The notes below the pieces were generated by a model. The model was not told where the DNA came from, did not search any database, and was given only the letters and a program-made list of their open reading frames with translations. From JAWXBG01 sp044375415 (GTDB lineage Bacteria; Bacteroidota; Bacteroidia; Flavobacteriales_D; Sanyastnellaceae), in contig JBILMS010000048.1 of assembly GCA_044375415.1 (NCBI GenBank), forward strand, positions 1 through 26,909: 26,909 nt of DNA, given 5' to 3'. A program made the translations under genes and the position numbers. Below are positions 1-9,932 of this stretch, piece after piece (within the stretch, counting starts at the first letter, position 1; each line of letters begins with the position of its first letter).

Positions 1-1
1 A

Positions 2-2368
2 ACAGAAGGTGAATTGATTGCCACGGCAACCATTGACCCTCATTGGCACGTGTATGCACTCAAAGTTTCTGACGATCCGAATTTCATGGGTCCGATGGAA
101 ACCAAATTAAGTCTGACAGATTCTCCGAATTTCAGCAAGGTAGGAGGACCAACCCAAGGCAAATACATCAAACATGCCGACCCTGTATATGACAATGAGG
201 AGTTGATGTATTTTGAAAATACCGCGGTTTTCAAACAAAAAATAAAACTGAATACCGACAAACCTTTTGTATTGAAAGGTGAATTAGAATACATGTCGTG
301 CGATGATGAGAAATGCATTTTCCCGGACCCTGAAAAGTTCTCAGTAAATGTGACTCCATCTGCAAAACCCGCAGCCGTCGATAGTACCGCAACCGAGCCT
401 ACTCCCGAAGGAATTAAAAATCCGGTTCGCTATAAATTCCGATCGGAGAACAAAGGAAATGGACAATATGAACTGATCATAACAGCACTTCTCGAACCGA
501 GCTGGCACACTTATTCAATTGTTCCCTCCGAGGCAGGCGGACCGGCACCGACGGAGTTTGCTTTCAACGATAGCACTGCCTTTCAGTTTATCGGAGCAAT
601 GACTGAAAGCACTCCTCAGAAAAAATATGATAAACTTTTCATGACGGATGTTCAGTTTTTCTCAGACTCCGCCGAATTCAGACAAATTATACAGGTGGCC
701 AATGACGCCACCGGCATTCAGGGTAATGTGCGAGGAATGGCATGCAACGATGAAATGTGTGTGCCAGTTCAAAAGGTATTTTTTAATATCAATTTCACAT
801 CGGGAATTGGGGTTGAAATTTCGGCCGACCAAGTAGGCACTATCAATTCGGGCCCCGCCAAATTTCGCTATCTCATACCCGGAATAAACCCGAAAGAACC
901 TATAACCAAAGATTGTGGTGACATTAAAACAGAACCCGAACGCGGAGATTCATTGTGGACTATTTTTTTCTTGGGATTCATTGGTGGTTTGCTTGCACTC
1001 CTCACACCTTGTGTATTTCCAATGATTCCACTTACGGTCAGCTTCTTTACTAAAGGAAGTCAGGATCGTAAAAAAGGGTTGACCAAAGCCATTATTTATG
1101 GCCTTTTCATATTTGGTATTTATATCATCCTGAGTCTTCCATTCCATTTAATGGATCAAATAGATTCAAGCATCTTGAACAACATTTCGACGAATGTGCC
1201 CTTGAACATTTTCTTCTTCGTGATATTCGTAGTATTCGCCATTTCGTTTTTTGGATTCTTTGAAATCACTTTACCAAATAGTATTGCGAATAAAGCGGAC
1301 AATGCTTCCAATGTAGGTGGACTGGTGGGTTCATTTTTTATGGCTCTGACTCTAGCCATCGTTTCTTTCAGTTGCACAGGTCCTATCCTAGGTTCATTAC
1401 TTGCTACCTCCTTGAGTAAAGATGGTGGTGCTATTCAGCTCACTGCCGGAATGGGCGGATTTGGGGCTGCACTCGGTATTCCTTTTGCTCTTTTTGCGGC
1501 ATTTCCAAGTATGCTGAGTTCTCTGCCGAAATCAGGCGGATGGCTTAATTCCGTGAAAGTAGTATTAGGGTTCTTAGAACTTGCCTTGGCTTTAAAATTC
1601 TTGTCCAATGCAGATCTGGTTGCACACTGGGATTTCCTTAAATACGAACTCTTTATTGGTTTGTGGATTATCATTTTCGCTTTAATGGCTCTTTACCTCT
1701 TCGGAAAGTTGAAGTTCCCTCACGATAGTCCTCTCAAAAAATTATCCTTGTTTCGAATTGGCTTCGCCGTGCTCATTTTTAGTTGGGTTATATATCTTTC
1801 AACCGGATTCCGCGTGAACAAAGATTCGGGTACCTATCACTCCCTTACCTTGCTGAGTGGTCTGGCACCACCCACAGGATACAGTTGGTTCTATCCAATC
1901 GAATGTCCACATAACCTCGATTGTGAACATGACTACACGGTTGCTCTCGAGCGCGCCAAAAAAGAGAACAAACCCTTATTTATCGACTTCACCGGCTACG
2001 CTTGTGTGAACTGTCGAAAAATGGAAGAAAACGTTTGGGTGAAACCGGAAATTCTCGATAAACTCAAAAACGATGTAATTGTCGTTTCGCTCTATGTAGA
2101 CGATGGAAAAGAATTACCGGAAGAACTCAAAGAACAATATACTTCTGCCGTAACCGGTAAAACCAAAAGTATAGAAACCTATGGAGACAGATGGGCAACT
2201 CTTCAAGTAGAGACATTTGTAAACAATTCTCAACCTTGGTACGCCATTGTTTCGCCGGACGAAAAACTCCTCACGCCACCGGTCGGATACACACCCGATG
2301 CAAAAGCTTATGATGATTGGATTCAGTGCGGACTAAACACGTTTGAGGAAATATCGAAGAAAAAATAA
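2..2368 (+). CDS. dsbD: DsbD-type thiol:disulfide interchange protein (5' truncated)
   Basis: The frame is open to the window edge, so the N-terminus is missing; the apparent TTG at 14 is not a convincing start. DsbD carries electrons from cytoplasmic thioredoxin across the inner membrane to periplasmic disulfide proteins. Counting residues from base 14, two periplasmic alpha-like domains are visible, each with a WH-x-YS/YA segment and a C-x4-C pair (C96/C101 and C244/C249). A hydrophobic CcdA-like core follows, with the paired-cysteine signatures LLTPCVFPMIP (about residue 330) and SFSCTGPILG (about 454). The C-terminal thioredoxin-like domain has the active site CVNC (C664/C667). All three redox modules therefore keep their cysteines. 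The duplicated alpha domain is unusual against the E. coli arrangement, which has one. No operon partner is visible; the next gene starts 43 bases downstream. Confidence 0.93.
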   Translation, partial: TEGELIATATIDPHWHVYALKVSDDPNFMGPMETKLSLTDSPNFSKVGGPTQGKYIKHADPVYDNEELMYFENTAVFKQKIKLNTDKPFVLKGELEYMSCDDEKCIFPDPEKFSVNVTPSAKPAAVDSTATEPTPEGIKNPVRYKFRSENKGNGQYELIITALLEPSWHTYSIVPSEAGGPAPTEFAFNDSTAFQFIGAMTESTPQKKYDKLFMTDVQFFSDSAEFRQIIQVANDATGIQGNVRGMACNDEMCVPVQKVFFNINFTSGIGVEISADQVGTINSGPAKFRYLIPGINPKEPITKDCGDIKTEPERGDSLWTIFFLGFIGGLLALLTPCVFPMIPLTVSFFTKGSQDRKKGLTKAIIYGLFIFGIYIILSLPFHLMDQIDSSILNNISTNVPLNIFFFVIFVVFAISFFGFFEITLPNSIANKADNASNVGGLVGSFFMALTLAIVSFSCTGPILGSLLATSLSKDGGAIQLTAGMGGFGAALGIPFALFAAFPSMLSSLPKSGGWLNSVKVVLGFLELALALKFLSNADLVAHWDFLKYELFIGLWIIIFALMALYLFGKLKFPHDSPLKKLSLFRIGFAVLIFSWVIYLSTGFRVNKDSGTYHSLTLLSGLAPPTGYSWFYPIECPHNLDCEHDYTVALERAKKENKPLFIDFTGYACVNCRKMEENVWVKPEILDKLKNDVIVVSLYVDDGKELPEELKEQYTSAVTGKTKSIETYGDRWATLQVETFVNNSQPWYAIVSPDEKLLTPPVGYTPDAKAYDDWIQCGLNTFEEISKKK

Positions 2369-2398
2369 TTCGGATTCATTTTAATAAGTGCTTTCCGC

Positions 2399-2406
2399 TA
2401 CTTTCG
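2399..2406 (+). promoter_or_regulatory. Bacteroidota-type -7 box (TACTTTCG)
   Basis: TACTTTCG fits the TAnnTTTG element with a C for T at position 7. It ends 5 bases before the ATG at 2412, so the expected transcription start falls at or next to the start codon, giving a leaderless message. No clear -33 TTTG is seen about 20 bases upstream. Confidence 0.35.
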
Positions 2407-2411
2407 TAGCG

Positions 2412-5400
2412 ATGTCACTTCCTCAATGGTTAGTTCTGAAAGCTTCGGCTGGTAGTGGAAAAACCTACGCTCTGGTTTTTCATTATCTCCGCCTGTCTCT
2501 TTCTATTGGCTCCAACGAGTCGTACTATCGACATATCCTGGCCATCACATTTACCAATGCTGCGGCAGCGGAAATGAAAGAACGCGTGATCGCATCTCTC
2601 TATGCACTTACGAAAAATGTAGCGGGAAAAGAAAGTCAACTTTTCCTCGATCTCTGTCGCGATCTAAAAATCGATGGCGATGAACTTCGATTGAGAGCCG
2701 ATTCGACGTTTAATCACATGATTCATCATTATGGTCAAATTTCAATTGGCACCATCGATGGATTTAACCACAGACTCCTTCGCTCTTTCGCCTTTGATCT
2801 CCAGCTTCAACAGGACTTTCGGGTGGAAACCGAGCTTTCGGAATTTAAACGAGACCTGCTTCAAGAACTATTCGCTGAAGTAGGAAAAGATCAAATCCTC
2901 ACTCGCTATTTCCTCTCTTTCGTTTTTGAAAATATGGAGGATGAAAAAAATTGGGACATCACTTCTTCTCTTTCTAAAGTAATCGACTTGCTCTTCGACG
3001 AAGAAGCCCAAAAACATCTTCCATTGCTTGAATATCTAACGCTCGAAGATTTTTTGAAATCAGAAAAAATTCTAAGACAGATAATCGCCAACTTCGAATC
3101 CGCTCTCAAAAAAAGCGTAGAACCGGGCTTGCAAGTAATGAGAGAAAACAATTTAACCGTAGGTGATTTTTACTATGGAGATAGTGCAGGACTCGGCAAG
3201 TATCTCATTCAAAAATCAAATTTAAAAATTGGATTTCCTTCGCAGTCCCGCGTTCTTGACGCCTTAGAAAAAGGAAAAATTACGAACTCAAAAATTTCCG
3301 TCGACAAAAAGCAAATCATTGAAAATAACCTTTCGACTTTTTCATCGGCCGTAGAAAATTCCGTTGCCGTCCTTCGAAGTGATTTATCATATAAAGCCGG
3401 TGTTGCCCAACTTATCCTCCGAAATATCTATGAATTAGGCCTGCTCCAGCGATTGAACCAATTATCGGATGAACTGCGCAAAAAACTAAACCTTGTTTTT
3501 GTCTCCGATTTTCAAAAAATACTTTCAAAAGTGGTAGATGAAAACCCGGCTCCATTCATCTATGAAAAAATAGGTGAGCGTTATCATCATATCCTATTTG
3601 ACGAATTTCAAGACACTTCCGAAATGCAATGGAATAATCTATTGCCCCTTTTGGAAAATGCACTTTCAAAAAATCAATTTAATCTGATCGTTGGAGATGG
3701 TAAACAAGCTATCTACCGATGGAGAAACGGAAAAGCCGGACAATTCACCCAACTACCCGATCTAGGTCCGCAACACATAGATCGACAAATCCTTTTCTCC
3801 GAAGCCTATCGAGCAGAAGTGCTACCCAACAACTATCGGAGTGCAAAAAACATAATTCGCTTCAACAACGAGTTTTATGAGCGATTGTCGACAGTAAATA
3901 AACGCTCTATTGAAACCTATGCGGACCTGGCTCAAATGGAAGTGAAAGAAGATACGGGTTATGTGAAAGTTCAATTTTATGAAAAAGAAAAAAAAGCAGA
4001 AAGTGAAGACTCCGGTGAAGATGATACATTCGAAAATAAAGAAGGTGAATTAATCAAAGAAGCTATTTCATCTTGCATCGAAGATGGATATTCGTACAGA
4101 GATATCGCTATTCTCACCAGACGCAAAGGAAAAGATGCAGGACCTATTCAAGAGGTCTTGACCAAAGTGAATATTCCTGTTATAACTCAAGAAAGTTTAC
4201 TCTTATCGGAATCACCTTCGGTAATGGCTTTAGTTTCTTTTTTAAAATACCTAGTCAATCCACAAAGCAATGCCGAGGCAGTGCAATTGATAAAAATCCT
4301 CTCCGATTTTTTTCCCGAAAAAATTAAATACTATGACATCTGGACTTTTGCCGGAAAAAAAACAACTACTAATCTGTATTCCTTTTTAGCCGATCGTTTT
4401 TCCCTAAACCCGTCAGAATTATCGGAAGTACTTCCCATATACGAAACGGCAGAAAAAATTGTCAAGTTGTTGGAAATACCATTCGACGATTCGCTGGAAA
4501 TTATTCTCGATCAACTGCATCAATTCGAATCGAAAAAATCATTGAGTATCTCCGGGTTTCCTGAATGGTGGGACGAAAAAGGTAGTTCTCTCTATCAACC
4601 GGGAACGGGAGCAAACAATGCCGTTCGTATCATGACTATTCATGCCAGCAAAGGTTTACAATTTCCTGTGGTTATCGTTCCGATGAAATCGTCGAGAGAA
4701 CTTTCAAAGTCTTTATGGGTAGATACCACCGATGAAGAAATACCCTTACCACGAGCTTGGGTTTTGAAATCGGAAACGAACTTTCCCGATCGAATTCCAC
4801 CTGAATTCACAGACGAAAACGAACTCGATCAACTCGATAAACTGAATTTATATTATGTAGCCACAACCCGAGCAGAAAGCAGGCTTTACATTATTACAAA
4901 TAGCAAAAAAGGAATCATCAACGAAACATTATTTTCGTATTGCAGCCACTCAGAATCCTTCACTGCAACTGACTCCGTTTTTGAATCAGGTTCCCCCGAA
5001 AAAACGACGACCAGATCTACCCCCATAGAAAATAGCTATGTGCTTAAACCGGTGAAATTCGCGACCACGTATTCTCTGCTTCAAAACACCGGGCAAAAAG
5101 GAGCGACCGTCGAACGTTCTCTTAACTTATATAAGTCATCGCGAATGGGTAGAGAACTTCACGATACTCTTTCTATGTTCACTTCAATTCAAGAGGAAAC
5201 AATCGTATCTGAAAAAATTAAAAAACGATGGCCTCTGATGGATCCTTGGATGCAAAAGGAATTAGTGAAACAAGTTCTAAGTGTATTTGATTCCAAAGAT
5301 ATCGCCACTTGGTTTCAACCGGGGGATGAAGTGTACACAGAACGCGAAATCATGGGGGCAGATGGGACCATTTATCGTCCCGATCGCGTTGTAATTCGAG

Positions 5401-5564
5401 CGGATGATGTCAGTGTAATTGACTTTAAAACCGGAAAAGCACATGTTCATCATGCGGAACAGGTAAGGGAGTATATGCAAGTGATTTCGACTATTTACCA
5501 CCGAAAAATTCGCGGATTTGTTGCATACATACCTGATCTAGAACTCTTAGAGGTGTCCTTATGA
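2412..5564 (+). CDS. AddA/RecB-type UvrD helicase with C-terminal PD-(D/E)XK nuclease
   Basis: A 1050-residue superfamily 1 helicase-nuclease of the kind that processes DNA double-strand ends for recombination. Visible motifs in order: Walker A ASAGSGKT (residues 11-18); an early AITFTNAAAAEMKERV; motif II DEFQDTS (from D397); motif III VGDGKQAIYRWRNG (from about 427); NNYRSAKNIIRF; motif V TIHASKG (from about 742) and motif VI YVATTRAESR (about 815). The C-terminal nuclease keeps YRPDRV (D991) and VIDFKTGK (D1004, K1006), so both activities look intact. I chose ATG 2412 over the in-frame GTG at 2388, because Walker A then sits where the family has it and a promoter-like box lies just upstream. 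An AddB-like nuclease often lies next to such genes in this phylum; none is present here. Confidence 0.9.
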   Translation: MSLPQWLVLKASAGSGKTYALVFHYLRLSLSIGSNESYYRHILAITFTNAAAAEMKERVIASLYALTKNVAGKESQLFLDLCRDLKIDGDELRLRADSTFNHMIHHYGQISIGTIDGFNHRLLRSFAFDLQLQQDFRVETELSEFKRDLLQELFAEVGKDQILTRYFLSFVFENMEDEKNWDITSSLSKVIDLLFDEEAQKHLPLLEYLTLEDFLKSEKILRQIIANFESALKKSVEPGLQVMRENNLTVGDFYYGDSAGLGKYLIQKSNLKIGFPSQSRVLDALEKGKITNSKISVDKKQIIENNLSTFSSAVENSVAVLRSDLSYKAGVAQLILRNIYELGLLQRLNQLSDELRKKLNLVFVSDFQKILSKVVDENPAPFIYEKIGERYHHILFDEFQDTSEMQWNNLLPLLENALSKNQFNLIVGDGKQAIYRWRNGKAGQFTQLPDLGPQHIDRQILFSEAYRAEVLPNNYRSAKNIIRFNNEFYERLSTVNKRSIETYADLAQMEVKEDTGYVKVQFYEKEKKAESEDSGEDDTFENKEGELIKEAISSCIEDGYSYRDIAILTRRKGKDAGPIQEVLTKVNIPVITQESLLLSESPSVMALVSFLKYLVNPQSNAEAVQLIKILSDFFPEKIKYYDIWTFAGKKTTTNLYSFLADRFSLNPSELSEVLPIYETAEKIVKLLEIPFDDSLEIILDQLHQFESKKSLSISGFPEWWDEKGSSLYQPGTGANNAVRIMTIHASKGLQFPVVIVPMKSSRELSKSLWVDTTDEEIPLPRAWVLKSETNFPDRIPPEFTDENELDQLDKLNLYYVATTRAESRLYIITNSKKGIINETLFSYCSHSESFTATDSVFESGSPEKTTTRSTPIENSYVLKPVKFATTYSLLQNTGQKGATVERSLNLYKSSRMGRELHDTLSMFTSIQEETIVSEKIKKRWPLMDPWMQKELVKQVLSVFDSKDIATWFQPGDEVYTEREIMGADGTIYRPDRVVIRADDVSVIDFKTGKAHVHHAEQVREYMQVISTIYHRKIRGFVAYIPDLELLEVSL

Positions 5565-5622
5565 AATGATATTATTCTCTTTTTCTGACCGATAAATTAA
5601 ATAGAAATTCCGGCGCTTTGGG

Positions 5623-5630
5623 TATATTCG
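5623..5630 (+). promoter_or_regulatory. Bacteroidota-type -7 box (TATATTCG)
   Basis: TATATTCG fits TAnnTT(T/C)G and lies 28 bases before the ATG at 5659, implying a short untranslated leader of roughly 24 bases. No good -33 TTTG is visible at the expected distance. Confidence 0.4.
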
Positions 5631-5658
5631 TACGTTCTTTTAAACCACCAATAGGCTT

Positions 5659-8600
5659 ATGCGCGTACTACTACTTACTACCTTACTCGCTGCACTCAAC
5701 GTTTCTTTTTTCGGACAAGAGAATCATCCATTGATTACTTCCGGAAAAATTAATCCTCATACTCTTCCTCAAGAAGCAGAATACCGCGCCGCTGCCTGTG
5801 CTCCGGCCACGGCTTTGAGGGACTTGGAATGGAATAATATCAGCGCCTTAATTGAAACCGGTGGTAGTATGTGGAATGACCGTTCCATCGGACTCTCACA
5901 TTATTACGCACCTAAAGACGGGAATGTATCCGTGCTTTATGCGGGTGCACTTTGGCTCGGTGGTTTGTCTCCCGATCAACAACTTAAGTTAGCTGCTATC
6001 ACCTATCGTTATAGAGGAAACGACTTTTGGGCCGGTCCTCTATCCAACGATGGTTCTGCTGAAACGACCGAAGCTGAATGCGAAAAATATGACCGTTTTA
6101 CAGTGTCATTTCGCGCAGATGCTCAGCGACACAGGCAATATTTCGAATGCTTAAATACTCCCGGATGCGACTTGGCAGAAACCTTTCCGAATGGATATGC
6201 CATCCCTCCCTATTTTTTCGACTATCCTGCTATTGGAAACACCGCTGCAGGTCAAGATTTATACCTCGCTCCATTCTACGATTTTGATGGTGATGGCACC
6301 TACAATCCGGATGAAGGAGATTATCCCTGGTATGATTTTTTAAAAGAAATAAATTGTAAAGAAAGAAAACGCGAAGACCCTGTTCCCTTGTTCGGCGACC
6401 AAACCTACTATTGGATCTTTAACGACAAGGGAAACGTGCACTCCGAAAGTGGAGGTCAACCCATCGGCATGGAGATACGAGCTCAGGCATTCGCTTTCAA
6501 TACAAATGATGAAGTAAACAATATGACCTTTTACAATTATGTATTGATCAATCAGGGTTCACAAACTTTGCAGGAAACATATTTTGGCACTTGGATAGAT
6601 TTAGACATTGGTGGTCACGTCGACGATTTTGTGGGATGTGATGTTCAACGTGGATTGGGTTATGGCTACAACGGTCCCGCGATCGACCAACCTTCTTCAT
6701 TATCTCCGGGTTATGGCGAATCTCCTCCCGCCGTTGGAGTAGACTTTTTCGAAGGACCATATCAAGACGCTGACGGAATAGACAATCCGCTTACCACGGA
6801 TCTTATTGACGCAATTGATCAAAAGGGGATACCCTACAAAGGAATCGGTATTGGCTACGGAGATGGCGAAGTTGACAATGAACGATTCGGAATGCGCAAA
6901 TTCCTTTACCACGTTTCCGGTTCTAGCGCCAATGGAACTCCCGAGTTTCCTGTCCACTTCTACAACTATCTGCGCGGTTATTGGAGAAATGGACAACGAA
7001 TGTTTTATGGGGGAAATGCACTCAACACAAATCCCAGTCCCGACATACCGGCAGATTACATGTTCCCCGGAGATTCGGATCCGTTGCATTGGGGAACACA
7101 AGGTGTAGACGTTGATCCATGGGATGAAGTAAGTTCAGGAAACATCGCTAGTGATCGTCGTTTCATGCAAAGTGCAGGACCATTTACCCTCGAACCCGGC
7201 GACTACAACAACATTACGGTGGGTGTTGTCTATGCCCGTTCAAGCGAAGGAAATCCCTTTGAATCCGTAAAGCTTGTTCTGAGTGCCGATGATAAAGCTC
7301 AGGCACTTTTCGATAATTGTTTTGAACTCGTATCCGGACCGGATGCTCCGGATGTAGCCGTTCAGGAAATGGACAAAGAAGTAATTCTCTATTTGACCAA
7401 TGAAGATGCTCAAAGCTCCAATTATCAGGAAAGTTATTCGCTCATCGACCCGACCATTCCCGAGTTCAATACAAACGGCGAACCACTTAGTGATGAACAA
7501 AGATCGTATATGTTTCAGGGTTACTTGATATATCAACTATCAACGGTAGATGTGTCTTCCGGAGAGTTAAACGATATCGAAAAAGCACGACTTATTGCGC
7601 AATGTGATATAGATGACAATATCTCCACTATCATTAACTACAACAAAGATGAACCAACCGGAGAGATTGCACCTTCTATGATGGTTGTGGGAGATAACAG
7701 TGGGCTGCAGCATTCGTTTCGAATCACAACCGATGCATTTGCACTTGGCGACAATAGATTGGTAAATCACAAAACATACTACTTCATGGCCGTTGCCTAC
7801 GGTTTTAATAATTATGAGGACTATAATATCAATCTAGGAAGCGGTCAAGACCAAGCATTTATATCATCACGAAAAGCGACGTTCGGCCCTATTCCGGTAA
7901 TATCTGCCATTCCCCATCAAGTGACTCCTGAAAATGGTGGCACTGTTCTTCATAGTGTTTATGGCACTGAACTGAGCCTCACACAACACGAAGGAAAGGG
8001 AAATGGAGAATATTACATTCGCTTAGACCAAGAATCGGAAAATGAAATACTAGATCAAAATGAAATTTCCAGCCTTACCTACCTCGCCGGAAATAGCCCT
8101 GTGAAAGTGATGATTGTGGATCCACTTCGAGTGCCTTCAGCTGAATTTGATTTACGTCTGACCAATGGTGAAACAGAAATCGAAAATGACAATTCGTTCT
8201 GGACGATGACAAATTTGAACGATAATCAGTCGTTCAACAGTACCAAAACAATTGATCTAATTAGCGAAGAACTCATTATAGACTGGGGACTCAGTGTCTC
8301 TTGGAATCAATATGAATACAGTGATCCTATAATGGAACATTTTATAGAACCCGTTGGCTCTTCCAAAAAATACGAGAATACCAATCAGCCTTGGCTCGCC
8401 GGCATACCTGATTCCGATTCGGACTCGCCGACAAATTGGATTCGAAGTGGTGCCAACATTCAGAATGATCCCGATGCGACGCAATTACAAACCCTGTACA
8501 ACGATTATGAAGATGGCCCGTCAAATCCACTTGTTGGTGGAAACTATCCTACTGACCCGAATGAAATGTTCGAGAGTATGTCTGACGGAACGTGGAGCCC

Positions 8601-9828
8601 TTATTGTCTCGTTTCGTCATCAGAATATGTAGACGACGAAAATATGTGGATGAATAATATGGCGCCGACAAGCGAAAATCTACGCGGAGATTTAAGCCCT
8701 ATACAGAAAAAATACATCTCGAATATTCTCGGTTTAAATAATGTGGATGTAGTTTATACTTCAAACACCAATCTTTGGACACGCTGTCCGGTAATTGAAA
8801 TGCAGAGCAATCAATTGCTCAGCGAAGACAATAAGGACAAAATGCAACTTAGAGCGTCTCCAAGTGTCGATAAAAAAGGACGAAAAAGTGGTAGTCCGGG
8901 TTGTAACGAAAATGAAGCAACTCAAAACGGCACTCAACCCACCGGCATGGGATGGTTCCCCGGTTATGCCCTTGATGTATCAACGGGTGAACGATTAAAC
9001 ATGGCATTTGGCGAAGACTCTTGGATGGTAGGTGATAATGGTCGCGATATGATTTGGAATCCAACCTCTCGCATTGCTACCGATTTAGGAAATGAATTTA
9101 TCGGTGGTGGACAACATTGGATTTATGTATTCAAAGACATGCAACAACTCATTGATGGAGATACGGACTATATGCCGGCATACGACGCTGGGGAATATGT
9201 ATATGGTTTATTGGATGAAGATGGACTCATGTCAGCCTCGGAACAAAGGAGATTTTATTCTTCTTGCACATGGGTTGGTTCTTCTTTGTTAGAAGAAGGA
9301 TTCGAATTACTATCTCCCGAAGACGGACTCGTACCAAATACCCTTAGAATAGAATTGCGCGTTGCCCAAAAATATGCGAAGTACTCAGAAACAATACCTG
9401 AAGATGATCCTTACGATTACACTGGAGCCGAAAATTCTTGGAATCCATGGTACACCTTTGATACCTATGGACTGGAGGCTTCCGTGAACAATTCGACGGC
9501 GATATCCGAAGCACTCAATATGATAAACATTGTTCCCAATCCCTATTACGCATACAGTACTTACGAAGCGAATAAACTTGATAACCGCGTGAAGATTACA
9601 AACCTTCCTCAAAATTGCACAATCTCCATTTACACCCTGAATGGAACACTTATTCGTCAGTTTGAAAAAGCCGATCCCATTACTTCATTGGATTGGGATT
9701 TAAAGAACAATAAAAACATCCCCATCGGTAGCGGTACATATATTATTCATGTAGATGTACCCGGTGTCGGTGAGAAAATTCTGAAATGGTTTGGTGTAAT
9801 GCGGCCTGTTGATTTGGATAATTTTTAA
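5659..9828 (+). CDS. Large secreted protein with type IX secretion-like C-terminal module
   Basis: A 1389-residue exported protein of unknown function. It begins with a signal peptide (about residues 1-20, MRVLLLTTLLAALNVSFFGQ). The mature part is acidic and rich in Asp, Asn, Tyr and Trp. Around residue 208 is a DFDGDGTYNPDEGDYP segment, which resembles the Asp-rich calcium loops of thrombospondin type 3 or dockerin-like repeats. The last 90 residues form a beta-rich FlgD/T9SS-type module: NIVPNPYYAYSTYE, then RVKITNLPQNCTISIYTLNG, then GSGTYIIHVDVPG. It ends KWFGVMRPVDLDNF, a few residues longer than the usual type A signal, so the route could be a variant one. Export by type IX secretion is inferred from this module. 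No enzymatic motif was recognised. Confidence 0.8.
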   Translation: MRVLLLTTLLAALNVSFFGQENHPLITSGKINPHTLPQEAEYRAAACAPATALRDLEWNNISALIETGGSMWNDRSIGLSHYYAPKDGNVSVLYAGALWLGGLSPDQQLKLAAITYRYRGNDFWAGPLSNDGSAETTEAECEKYDRFTVSFRADAQRHRQYFECLNTPGCDLAETFPNGYAIPPYFFDYPAIGNTAAGQDLYLAPFYDFDGDGTYNPDEGDYPWYDFLKEINCKERKREDPVPLFGDQTYYWIFNDKGNVHSESGGQPIGMEIRAQAFAFNTNDEVNNMTFYNYVLINQGSQTLQETYFGTWIDLDIGGHVDDFVGCDVQRGLGYGYNGPAIDQPSSLSPGYGESPPAVGVDFFEGPYQDADGIDNPLTTDLIDAIDQKGIPYKGIGIGYGDGEVDNERFGMRKFLYHVSGSSANGTPEFPVHFYNYLRGYWRNGQRMFYGGNALNTNPSPDIPADYMFPGDSDPLHWGTQGVDVDPWDEVSSGNIASDRRFMQSAGPFTLEPGDYNNITVGVVYARSSEGNPFESVKLVLSADDKAQALFDNCFELVSGPDAPDVAVQEMDKEVILYLTNEDAQSSNYQESYSLIDPTIPEFNTNGEPLSDEQRSYMFQGYLIYQLSTVDVSSGELNDIEKARLIAQCDIDDNISTIINYNKDEPTGEIAPSMMVVGDNSGLQHSFRITTDAFALGDNRLVNHKTYYFMAVAYGFNNYEDYNINLGSGQDQAFISSRKATFGPIPVISAIPHQVTPENGGTVLHSVYGTELSLTQHEGKGNGEYYIRLDQESENEILDQNEISSLTYLAGNSPVKVMIVDPLRVPSAEFDLRLTNGETEIENDNSFWTMTNLNDNQSFNSTKTIDLISEELIIDWGLSVSWNQYEYSDPIMEHFIEPVGSSKKYENTNQPWLAGIPDSDSDSPTNWIRSGANIQNDPDATQLQTLYNDYEDGPSNPLVGGNYPTDPNEMFESMSDGTWSPYCLVSSSEYVDDENMWMNNMAPTSENLRGDLSPIQKKYISNILGLNNVDVVYTSNTNLWTRCPVIEMQSNQLLSEDNKDKMQLRASPSVDKKGRKSGSPGCNENEATQNGTQPTGMGWFPGYALDVSTGERLNMAFGEDSWMVGDNGRDMIWNPTSRIATDLGNEFIGGGQHWIYVFKDMQQLIDGDTDYMPAYDAGEYVYGLLDEDGLMSASEQRRFYSSCTWVGSSLLEEGFELLSPEDGLVPNTLRIELRVAQKYAKYSETIPEDDPYDYTGAENSWNPWYTFDTYGLEASVNNSTAISEALNMINIVPNPYYAYSTYEANKLDNRVKITNLPQNCTISIYTLNGTLIRQFEKADPITSLDWDLKNNKNIPIGSGTYIIHVDVPGVGEKILKWFGVMRPVDLDNF

Positions 9829-9852
9829 ATAAAAAACTACATGTGCAATTTT

Positions 9853-9886
9853 CTCGGCAACACAAAATGAACTTTTGTGCCTGAGA
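9853..9886 (+). terminator. Imperfect hairpin downstream of the large secreted protein gene
   Basis: CACAAAA and TTTTGTG form a perfect 7-bp stem around TGAAC. It is extended outward by CTC-GGC against GCC-TGAG with a small bulge. It starts 24 bases after the stop codon. The strand lacks a clean T-run after the stem, so termination is only a possible role. The T-rich right arm also resembles a -7 box (AACTTTTG). Confidence 0.35.
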
Positions 9887-9932
9887 TAAATTCACTCATG
9901 TCACATTACCGAGATACCCTCTGCTTTTTGCG

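Noticed and set aside
6700..7101. Minus-strand frame of 133 residues inside the large secreted protein gene
   Set aside because: It is fully contained in a confident gene on the other strand and has no recognisable content.
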